DNA from: Salinisphaera sp. UBA1666
GTDB lineage: Bacteria > Pseudomonadota > Gammaproteobacteria > Nevskiales > Salinisphaeraceae
Length of the DNA: 10,801 nt
Assembly: GCA_002320455.1 (NCBI GenBank)
Contig: DCKU01000056.1
Coordinates: 1 to 10,801, forward strand
Reading direction: 5' to 3'
Positions 1 through 5,789 of the stretch are shown piece by piece. Under the pieces are notes generated by a model. The model did no database searches and had not been told where the DNA came from. It saw only the letters and a list, made by a program, of their open reading frames with translations. The translations under genes and the position numbers were made by a program. Every line of letters begins with the position of its first letter. Position 1 is the stretch's first letter.

Positions 1-33
1 GATACGTCGGCAATCCAGCGTTCTAGCACGCTT

Positions 34-50
34 GCGCAGAGTGACTGCGC
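34..50. repeat. Short inverted repeat upstream of the hydrolase gene
   Basis: GCGCAG (34-39) and CTGCGC (45-50) are perfect complements around a 5-base loop. No T-run follows on either strand, so it is not a convincing intrinsic terminator. It could be the remains of a terminator for an upstream gene, a protein site, or chance in GC-rich DNA. The rest of bases 1-127 shows no gene and no clear promoter. Confidence 0.25.
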
Positions 51-127
51 GGCGCGCGCTACGCCTAGTCTTGCCGCAAAACAGCGCTTGGCGCGGGCTC
101 GGACGAAACCTCAACAGGCCCTAGAAC

Positions 128-1429
128 ATGTCGCACGTCGTCCGACGCTGCCTAGTCATATTGGGCCTGCTCTTTCTTGCCCAGACAGTCGACGCCGGAG
201 AGATCCGCTGGTCGAGTTGCCCCGACGATCGGCCCACGACTAGTGCTGCCGCAATCGACTGCGGCGTTTATGAAACCGGCGACACGCTGAGTGACCAGCC
301 TGTACGTCTGGCTCTAGCTCGCCTGCGTCATCGCCCCGACCGTCTGAGCGAAAACCCGGTGATCTTCGTGCCGGGCGGCCCGGCCGAGCCCGCGGGCCTC
401 ACGCCGGGCAAGCTCAGTCAGTGGCAGCACTTTCAGCAGCAGGCCGGCTGGCCACGCGATATCGTGCTTTTCGACCCGCGGGCCACTGGGAAAAGCCGGC
501 CGAAGGTCGCCTGCCGTGCGAATGAAAGCGATCGTGCCTGTCGCCGACGGATCGGTGCATCCGTACCTGCCGAACTCTCGATGTCGGCGGCGGTCCGGGA
601 TCTGCACGGGTTGATCGAGGCACTCGATCAGGGTCCGGCCGTGCTTTGGGCGCACTCATTTGGCTCGTTTGTTGTCCGCGCCCTTGCTGCCCGTTACCCG
701 GAGGATATCTCAGCGGTGATTCTCGAGTCGCCGGCCGACGATAACCAGCGCGACACGGATTTCGCCGATGTCGCCGCCGCTCGAGCGCTCGAGCGGGTGA
801 CGACAGGCTGTGGCGTCGCCGAGTGCGGGATGTTTGTGCCATCGCCTGACGCGTTGGTCGGCGCCTGGATGGCGTTTCTGACGCGCCGTAGCCTGACGCT
901 GATGACCGCGCGCGTGCCGTGGCCTAGCGCAGAGCACCGCGTGACCGACGAGACGCTGCGTGCCGGAATCTTGTTTTCGCAGTACCACGCGGATAGGCGT
1001 GCCGATGTCGTTCAGCGTTTGCGCCTGGCACTCAAGGATGAGCAAGCGCTGGCGCCGCTCGTGGCGCCGGTGTGGCAGCTGTCCGGGTCGCAATCGGCGA
1101 CCTCACCGGCTTACTGGGCCATGCGATGCAGCATCGCGCCGCCGTTGCGGCGATCGCAGAAATGCAGGCACTGGTCGGCCAATGCCAGCGTTGTACCCAT
1201 GCGCTCGGCCAGCACGCTTCACGGTGTAGTGGTCTATGCCAACGCGGATATCGTGACCCCGTCTGCGCGAGCGCGCGCGCTTCTGACCCACAGCCCGGGG
1301 CTGGCCGGTATCGGCGTTGCTAGCGGCGGGCATCAACCGCTGCGCGTCAGCGCCTGTGCCCAGCAACGTGTCGGTGCTTGGCTGGCACGCCGGGCGCGCC
1401 CGCCGGCCACGTCGCTGTGCGGGGGCTGA
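128..1429 (+). CDS. Exported alpha/beta-hydrolase, S33 / TAP-like family
   Basis: This is probably a secreted or periplasmic serine hydrolase or peptidase of the alpha/beta-hydrolase fold; its substrate cannot be told from sequence. Residues 1-23 form a signal peptide (basic VVRR, a hydrophobic stretch, then a VDA end). PGGPAEP at 82-88 resembles the oxyanion-loop GGPG motif of proline-iminopeptidase-like enzymes. FDPRATGKS (115-123) corresponds to the family's DxRGxGxS. The nucleophile elbow is AHSFGS with Ser177. A C-terminal TAP-like part has paired cysteines (Cys334, Cys346 before HW), the likely acid Asp374 in NADIVTPS and the likely His402 in GGHQ. The triad is therefore complete and the gene looks intact. 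The 433-residue length suits the exported members. The ATG at 128 is preferred because it directly opens the signal peptide; only a weak AGG (115-117) precedes it. It is separated from rpoE by 231 bases and is probably its own transcription unit. Confidence 0.82.
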   Translation: MSHVVRRCLVILGLLFLAQTVDAGEIRWSSCPDDRPTTSAAAIDCGVYETGDTLSDQPVRLALARLRHRPDRLSENPVIFVPGGPAEPAGLTPGKLSQWQHFQQQAGWPRDIVLFDPRATGKSRPKVACRANESDRACRRRIGASVPAELSMSAAVRDLHGLIEALDQGPAVLWAHSFGSFVVRALAARYPEDISAVILESPADDNQRDTDFADVAAARALERVTTGCGVAECGMFVPSPDALVGAWMAFLTRRSLTLMTARVPWPSAEHRVTDETLRAGILFSQYHADRRADVVQRLRLALKDEQALAPLVAPVWQLSGSQSATSPAYWAMRCSIAPPLRRSQKCRHWSANASVVPMRSASTLHGVVVYANADIVTPSARARALLTHSPGLAGIGVASGGHQPLRVSACAQQRVGAWLARRARPPATSLCGG

Positions 1430-1438
1430 ACGCCCGGT

Positions 1439-1467
1439 GTGACGCGATTCGTTTGCCTCGGTAAAAT
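1439..1467 (+). promoter_or_regulatory. Candidate sigma70-type promoter upstream of rpoE
   Basis: GTGACG (1439-1444, four of six matches to TTGACA) and TAAAAT (1462-1467, five of six matches to TATAAT) are separated by exactly 17 bases. The predicted start is near 1474. A housekeeping promoter distal to a sigmaE promoter is the usual layout for rpoE/algU operons, giving basal expression. Assignment is by consensus match only. Confidence 0.45.
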
Positions 1468-1540
1468 GAGTGGTAACGCCTCAAGGTGTCCACGACCTGG
1501 CCGATCAATAACTTCCATGCTCATTGCTATAAAAAAAATA

Positions 1541-1567
1541 GAACTTTTAAGAGCGGCTGCGGTCTAT
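1541..1567 (+). promoter_or_regulatory. SigmaE (RpoE/AlgU)-type promoter for the rpoE operon
   Basis: The -35 element GAACTT (1541-1546) and the -10 element TCTAT (1563-1567) are separated by 16 bases. This closely matches the extracytoplasmic sigmaE consensus of GAACTT, 16-17 bases, then TCTGA/TCTAA-like. An A-tract (1531-1538) lies just upstream and may act as an UP-like element. The predicted transcription start is near 1574, leaving a leader of about 87 bases before rpoE. The site implies positive autoregulation, as known for rpoE in E. coli and algU in Pseudomonas. Confidence 0.8.
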
Positions 1568-1633
1568 ATCGATAACGCCGTATTGGCGGAACCGATCAGC
1601 GAGGTGGAGACACGTCATTACCAGCCGACAACT

Positions 1634-1648
1634 TTTCGTCGCACGAAA
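1634..1648 (+). promoter_or_regulatory. Hairpin just upstream of the rpoE start codon
   Basis: TTTCGT (1634-1639) and ACGAAA (1643-1648) form a perfect 6-bp stem with a CGC loop, ending 12 bases before the rpoE ATG. No AGGAGG-like sequence lies between the stem and the start. The hairpin could modulate ribosome access or result from chance; it is modest in stability. Confidence 0.3.
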
Positions 1649-1660
1649 CGCTGCGTATAG

Positions 1661-2236
1661 ATGAGCGAAGACGTTTCCGACGAACAGCTCGTAGCACGCG
1701 CCCAGACAGGCGATTCCCGTGCATTCGAGCTTCTGGTGCGCAAGTATCAGCACAAAGTGGTCAAGCTGGTCGCTCGTTACGTCAGCGCAGCCGATGCCCC
1801 CGACGTGGCTCAGGAAGCCTTCATCAAGGCATATCGCGCGCTGGAGAACTTCAAGGGCGACAGCGCGTTCTATACCTGGCTTTATCGGATCTCGATCAAT
1901 ACGGCGAAAAACTACTTGGTGGCCCGCTCACGTCGGCCGGCAAGTCAGGATGTCGACGTGGCCGACGCCGAGGCGTTCGGCCACACCGAGCGATTTTCCG
2001 AGCAGGACACACCCGAGGCTCTGCTCGAAAGCGAGGAGATTCGCGATGCGGTAATCGCGTCTATTCGCGAACTGCCGGAGGATCTTCGGGCAGCCATCAT
2101 GCTGCGCGAAATCGACGGCATGAGCTACGAAGAAATCGCGCAGTCGATGGATTGCCCGGTGGGTACCGTGCGGTCTCGGATATTCCGAGCCCGGGCTGCG
2201 ATCGAGGAGAAGTTGTTGTCCCTGTCGGACAAGTGA
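1661..2236 (+). CDS. rpoE: RNA polymerase sigmaE factor (AlgU/RpoE, ECF type)
   Basis: This is the ECF sigma factor that directs RNA polymerase to envelope-stress promoters. Its 191 residues equal the E. coli RpoE length, and the sequence is plainly homologous throughout. Region 2 covers about residues 20-90, with the conserved PDVAQEAFIKAYRAL (47-61) and GDSAFYTWLYRI (66-77) blocks used in core binding and -10 recognition. Region 4 covers about 130-185, with the helix-turn-helix SYEEIAQSMDCPVGTVRSR (155-173) that reads the GAACTT -35 element. The linker at 91-125 is acidic and variable, as expected. The ATG at 1661 gives the canonical MSE start, aligning with MSEQLTD of E. coli. No Shine-Dalgarno is visible, and an open frame ends with TAG immediately before the start. 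rseA follows after 7 bases. The protein is controlled by RseA binding, and its gene by the sigmaE promoter at 1541-1567. This assignment is secure. Confidence 0.98.
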   Translation: MSEDVSDEQLVARAQTGDSRAFELLVRKYQHKVVKLVARYVSAADAPDVAQEAFIKAYRALENFKGDSAFYTWLYRISINTAKNYLVARSRRPASQDVDVADAEAFGHTERFSEQDTPEALLESEEIRDAVIASIRELPEDLRAAIMLREIDGMSYEEIAQSMDCPVGTVRSRIFRARAAIEEKLLSLSDK

Positions 2237-2243
2237 GGTTGTG

Positions 2244-2996
2244 ATGAACGAGCGGTTGTCTGCTTTTCTGGATGGCGAAGCCAACGGTGACGAAGTCGAG
2301 GCCGTGGTCAGCCAGCTCATGAATGACGAAACGGCCCGTCGAAGCTGGAGTCGTCAGAACTGGATCCGGACCACGCTGCGCGCTACCGATACAGACGCGC
2401 CTGCAGCATTGGATCTCGGGTTCGCTGATCGCGTCATGCATGCGATCGAGTCGGAAGACAAACAGCGCGACGTTGTGGTGCCGATGGCCACGGCCCGGCG
2501 TGCCCGTATCCCCTCGGGCCGCACCGCGCGTCCGCGTCGACACCGGCGTGCCTGGCAGGGCATGGCGGGCATGGGCATGGCGGCTGCGGTGGCCGGGGTC
2601 GTGTTTGTCTCCAGCAGCCCATTCGGTACAAGCAGCCGCAGCGGCGCTGGCAGCATGACAGCGAGCACCAACGCCAGCTCCACGCGTGTGGCCTCGAGCG
2701 AGAGTGCTCGCCGCGAAGGCAGCGGGGCCGGCTTTGGCAATACGCGCTGGAATGAGGACCTGGTGGATTTCGCGAGTGTTCAGGCGGCCGATGCCTCGAG
2801 CCGCAACGTGCGAAGCGTGGCGTCGCAGGCGAGCCGTACCGCGTCGGATCGCTGGTCGGTCAATGATCCGGCCGTACGCGAAGAACTGAACGGCTATCTG
2901 GTGGATCACAACGGTATGGCGCGTGGATACGGCATGTCGAGCACCACACCGGGTTATGTCCGCGTCGCCACATACGGGCAGGGCGCGGCGCAGTGA
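2244..2996 (+). CDS. rseA: SigmaE anti-sigma factor RseA/MucA
   Basis: RseA is a single-pass inner-membrane protein whose cytoplasmic N-terminus sequesters RpoE and whose periplasmic C-terminus binds RseB. It is released by sequential DegS and RseP proteolysis in characterised systems. Residues 1-70 form the anti-sigma domain, beginning MNERLSAFLDGEA, which is typical of the family. An Arg-rich stretch (85-103) precedes a transmembrane helix at about 105-123, giving N-in topology. The periplasmic part begins with a Ser/Ala/Gly-rich linker (about 124-165). It ends in the recognisable MucA/RseA tail with LNGYLVDHNGMA (215-226) and GYVRVATY (237-244). At 250 residues it is longer than E. coli RseA (about 216) or P. 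aeruginosa MucA (about 194), mostly through the linker and basic region. I chose ATG 2244 over GTG 2241 because GAGG (2235-2238) is 5 bases before it and the family begins with M-N/S-E/R. Its stop overlaps the rseB start by 4 bases. Confidence 0.93.
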   Translation: MNERLSAFLDGEANGDEVEAVVSQLMNDETARRSWSRQNWIRTTLRATDTDAPAALDLGFADRVMHAIESEDKQRDVVVPMATARRARIPSGRTARPRRHRRAWQGMAGMGMAAAVAGVVFVSSSPFGTSSRSGAGSMTASTNASSTRVASSESARREGSGAGFGNTRWNEDLVDFASVQAADASSRNVRSVASQASRTASDRWSVNDPAVREELNGYLVDHNGMARGYGMSSTTPGYVRVATYGQGAAQ

Positions 2997-4030
2997 CCCG
3001 AACGCTGGTCGCGCTTTCGCTAGGGCTGTTTATGCTCGCGCCGGCCGCGCAGGCGGCCGGCGATACGTCATCCACGAGTGCCAGTGCCCAGTCCATCGAA
3101 CTGTTGAGTGAAGCCGCTGCCGCGGTTCGCAAGGTGACCTATCGCGGCACCATCGTTTATCTGCGTAGCGGAGACGTCGATACTGTACAGGTCGTGCATC
3201 GCTTGCACGATGGGCTCGAGCAGGAACGTCTGGTGTCGCAAAGCGGCGAGGCGCGCGAAGTGATTCGAAAGGGCGACGAGGTCACCTCGATTCTGCCGGA
3301 GCGGCGGCTGGTGCTGATCTCCGAACACTCGCCCAAGACGCTGCTCGGCAGCGTGGCCCATTTTTCCCCGGACCAGCTCAAGCGCTACTACCACGTCACC
3401 CTCGACGGCAAGACACGTTTTGCCGGTCGCACCTGTCGCATCATTTCGATCAAGCCGGCCGATCAGTTCCGCTACGGCTATCGAATGCTCGTCGACACCA
3501 AGACAGACCTGCCTCTTAAGCTGTCGCTACGCTACGAAGGCGATCGGCTCGAGCAGTTAATGTTCACCGACGTCGCTTTTCCAAAATCGGTGCCCGATGA
3601 GGCGTTCGTGCCAAGCTATGACGTGCGCGGGTTTAAGGTTGTGCGGCACCAATCCGTACATATGGCCGATAGCGATGAGGACTCGTCAGCCCGCGACGAC
3701 TGGCGCATCGATAACCTGCCGCCGGGCTTTCGTCTGGCCGAAAACGGCGTAAGACAGGTAACCGCCGATGCGTCCGTACGCCAGATGCTGTTTACCGACG
3801 GTGTGGCGACCGTATCTGCGTTCATTGCACCTGCTGGCCTGCGCGCGCCCTTGAACGGTCCGACACGCATGGGCGCGGTCAACGCCTTCGGCAGCGTAAC
3901 CGGCCACTCCCAGATCACGGTGGTGGGTGAAGTGCCGGCCGTTACAGCCCGGCGAATCGCCAAGAATTTGGTGCAGGCCAAAAATGATAGGTCGGCGGCT
4001 AATCAGGACGAGGCGAAGACAGGTAGCTGA
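2993..4030 (+). CDS. rseB: SigmaE regulatory protein RseB/MucB
   Basis: RseB is a periplasmic protein that binds RseA, shields it from DegS and senses lipid or LPS signals in the known pathway. It starts with GTG in a GTGA overlap with the rseA stop, which implies translational coupling. Residues 1-21 are a signal peptide with an AQA cleavage motif before Ala22. The N-terminal lipoprotein-carrier-like domain spans about 35-210 and includes AVRKVTYRGTIVYLRSG (44-60), REVIRKGDEV (88-97) and YGYRMLVDTKTDLPLKLSL (161-179). The small C-terminal domain (about 235-328) carries the family blocks NLPPGFRL (241-248) and VGEVPAVTARRIAKNL (311-326). The 345-residue length is slightly above E. coli RseB (318), mainly through a polar tail. 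In Pseudomonas mucC would follow directly; here a 95-base spacer and then mucD follow instead. Confidence 0.95.
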   Translation: MTRTLVALSLGLFMLAPAAQAAGDTSSTSASAQSIELLSEAAAAVRKVTYRGTIVYLRSGDVDTVQVVHRLHDGLEQERLVSQSGEAREVIRKGDEVTSILPERRLVLISEHSPKTLLGSVAHFSPDQLKRYYHVTLDGKTRFAGRTCRIISIKPADQFRYGYRMLVDTKTDLPLKLSLRYEGDRLEQLMFTDVAFPKSVPDEAFVPSYDVRGFKVVRHQSVHMADSDEDSSARDDWRIDNLPPGFRLAENGVRQVTADASVRQMLFTDGVATVSAFIAPAGLRAPLNGPTRMGAVNAFGSVTGHSQITVVGEVPAVTARRIAKNLVQAKNDRSAANQDEAKTGS

Positions 4031-4080
4031 TCCGCCACGGCCTTGTTCGATGCGGCTAAGCACGACAAGATAATCCAGTC

Positions 4081-4100
4081 GCTGCGTCGTACGATGCAGC
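4081..4100 (+). promoter_or_regulatory. 20-base dyad / hairpin in the rseB-mucD spacer
   Basis: GCTGCGTCGTACGATGCAGC is almost a perfect palindrome. As RNA it folds into an 8-bp stem with one G-U pair and a GUAC loop. It lies 25 bases upstream of the mucD ATG, with a GGGG ribosome-binding element at 4117-4120 between them. No U-run follows, so it is not a standard intrinsic terminator. It could be a processing or stability hairpin, an attenuator-like element, or a dimeric repressor site. No convincing promoter was found in 4031-4125. Confidence 0.5.
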
Positions 4101-4125
4101 CCAGGTCTTCGACGACGGGGCACAA

Positions 4126-5679
4126 ATGCAGGGTGAGTCTATTAGCGGTCGTATTGCGACGGTCGCAACATTGTTGTTTTGCCTGACGCTGGCCGGCTGT
4201 GGTGGCGACGAGCCGGCCGCCGGCGGGCAACCATTCGACGCCGAGACACAGTCTCAAGCGAACACGCCGGCCGAGCCGATCGTCAAGGGGCTCCCCGATT
4301 TCACCGAGCTGGTCAAAACCGTCTCACCTGCCGTCGTCAACATCAGTGCGACCCCGCCGAAACCCGACAGCAACGCTGCGCCGGGAGAGGGCCCGGGCGC
4401 AGGCCGACCCGACGCGGGACCGCTCGGCGACTGGTTGAAACGATTCTTTCAGGAGCATCCGCCTCTCGGCCAAGGGCCCAGCCAGGACGGAGGGCCGGCC
4501 GTACCCGCGCCCGACGAACACGTGTCATTGGGTTCGGGCTTCATCATCTCCTCGGACGGCTATATTCTGACCAATCGCCACGTGATTGCCGGCGCCGGCC
4601 AGATCGTGGTCAAGCTCAACGACCGGCGCCAGCTCGTGGCCAAGCTCGTCGGGGCCGACGCCGATAGCGATATCGCCGTGCTCAAGGTCGATGCGAACGA
4701 CCTGCCGACAGTTCGCGTCGGCCAACCGGACGATATCGACGTCGGCTCGTGGGTGGTGGCCATCGGCTCACCCTTCGGCTTCGAGACTTCCGTCACCGCG
4801 GGTATCGTCTCGGCGAAGAACCGCAATCTGGCCGACAATCGCTATGTATCGTTTTTACAGACCGACGTCGCCATCAATCCGGGCAACTCGGGCGGGCCGT
4901 TGTTCGACCTGGCCGGGCGTGTAATCGGTATCAATTCCCAGATCTATTCGGAGACCGGCGGTTATCAGGGCGTGTCTTTCGCTATTCCGATCGACGCGGC
5001 CATGAATGCGGCCCGTCAGCTGCGCGATCACGGCGAGGTGGTCCGCGGCTGGCTCGGCGTGCAGATCCAGGACGTGGACCGCAAGCTGGCCCAGTCGTTC
5101 GACCTGAATCGTCCGGTTGGCGCGTTGGTCACGCAGATCATGCCCAACAGTCCTGCGGCGGGCTCGAAGATCGAGGTGGGCGACGTCATTCTGTCGTTGA
5201 ACGATCATGCGGTGGGCTCGGCGGCCGATCTGCCGCCGCTCGTCGGGCGCCTGGCGCCGGGCCAGAAGGCTCGGCTCACGATCTTGCGTGACGGCGATCA
5301 GAAAGATATCGAAATCGCCATCAAGGCGCTGCCCGCTGCCTATGCCGGCAGCCGCCAAGGCCCGACGCCCGGCAACGACAGCGACGAGAACAATGCTTAC
5401 GGCTTGAGCCTGGCGCCGCTGGACGACGAAACCCGAAAGACGCTCGATATTGACCGACAGGGCGTTCGAATCACCGCGATCACGGGCGGGCCGGCGGCAG
5501 AAGCCGGTCTGGCCCCGGGCGATATCATCTTGAGCGTCGGATCTCGCCCGGTGGCGCGACCGGCCGAAGTGCTCGGCGCCCTCAAACGAGCCGGTGACAG
5601 TGCGGCCCTGCTGGTGCTGCGCGACGGCGCGCGGCGCTACATCCCGCTGGCGCTGGACGGCTCTGGGTCTGGGTCGTAG
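4126..5679 (+). CDS. mucD: DegP/HtrA-family serine endoprotease MucD, putative lipoprotein
   Basis: This is an envelope quality-control protease that degrades misfolded periplasmic proteins; in Pseudomonas MucD also restrains the AlgU response. The catalytic triad is His152 (TNRHV), Asp182 (SDIAVL) and Ser255 (NPGNSGGPL). PDZ1 spans about 305-400, starting at RGWLGV, and PDZ2 about 425-512; each has its GD-I-L-S motif (352-357, 465-470). The order and the SPAVVNIS and QTDVAINPGNSGGPLF blocks match MucD/DegQ closely. A Pro/Gly-rich insert (about 77-132) occupies the position of the LA loop. The N-terminus has a hydrophobic stretch ending LTLAGC (20-25), a good lipobox with Cys25 as the probable lipidated residue. 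Gly at +2 does not signal inner-membrane retention. Classical MucD and DegP are soluble periplasmic proteins, so this is unusual. The start is supported by GGGG at 4117-4120, 5 bases upstream. The C-terminus ends in a short GSGSGS tail. Confidence 0.93.
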   Translation: MQGESISGRIATVATLLFCLTLAGCGGDEPAAGGQPFDAETQSQANTPAEPIVKGLPDFTELVKTVSPAVVNISATPPKPDSNAAPGEGPGAGRPDAGPLGDWLKRFFQEHPPLGQGPSQDGGPAVPAPDEHVSLGSGFIISSDGYILTNRHVIAGAGQIVVKLNDRRQLVAKLVGADADSDIAVLKVDANDLPTVRVGQPDDIDVGSWVVAIGSPFGFETSVTAGIVSAKNRNLADNRYVSFLQTDVAINPGNSGGPLFDLAGRVIGINSQIYSETGGYQGVSFAIPIDAAMNAARQLRDHGEVVRGWLGVQIQDVDRKLAQSFDLNRPVGALVTQIMPNSPAAGSKIEVGDVILSLNDHAVGSAADLPPLVGRLAPGQKARLTILRDGDQKDIEIAIKALPAAYAGSRQGPTPGNDSDENNAYGLSLAPLDDETRKTLDIDRQGVRITAITGGPAAEAGLAPGDIILSVGSRPVARPAEVLGALKRAGDSAALLVLRDGARRYIPLALDGSGSGS

Positions 5680-5680
5680 T

Positions 5681-5716
5681 ACGGCGCTAAAAAAAAGGCC
5701 GTCAGGCGCGTATACT
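5681..5716 (+). promoter_or_regulatory. A-tract and TATACT box, candidate lepA promoter
   Basis: TATACT (5711-5716) matches the -10 consensus at five of six bases. At 17-base spacing the -35 position (5688-5693, TAAAAA) matches only three of six and lies inside an A8 run (5689-5696). ACGGC (5681-5685) and GCCGT (5698-5702) are complementary around the A-run, forming a weak 5-bp stem. Transcription would start near 5723, leaving a leader of about 67 bases before lepA. This may separate the housekeeping block from the stress operon. The -10 is good but the -35 is poor. Confidence 0.4.
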
Positions 5717-5789
5717 CTGCGCTTTGTACCTATCGCCCTGGCGCTCGCCGGGGCGATTGTCTATCCCCAGGACGGCCTGTTTCGACTCT

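Larger units (their letters stand above)
1517..1660 (+). other. Possible leader reading frame abutting rpoE (rseD-like position)
   Basis: An open frame with ATG at 1517 would encode 47 residues and ends with TAG at 1658-1660, directly against the rpoE ATG at 1661 (TAGATG). The frame stays open further upstream to a GTG at 1439. In E. coli a 51-codon leader, rseD, sits just before rpoE and is translationally coupled to it. The position and size here are similar, but I see no sequence resemblance that I can vouch for. There is no Shine-Dalgarno before 1517, and the frame runs through the AT-rich sigmaE promoter, so transcripts from that promoter could only use an internal start (TTG 1583 or GTG 1604). 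It may be a chance open frame. Confidence 0.25.

Noticed and set aside
34..50. Rho-independent terminator at the window start
   Set aside because: The 6-bp stem has no T-run on either strand; kept only as a low-confidence inverted repeat.
2097..2909. Long antisense open frame opposite rpoE/rseA
   Set aside because: It lies opposite two secure genes, has no family resemblance and is of the kind produced by GC-rich codon bias.
4043..4074. TTGTTC ... GATAAT as a mucD promoter
   Set aside because: The spacing is 20 bases, too long for sigma70, and no sigmaE-type pair is present in this spacer.
5724..5789. Upstream start for lepA adding 22 residues
   Set aside because: The extension is absent from LepA proteins and begins essentially at the predicted transcription start; ATG 5790 gives the family length.
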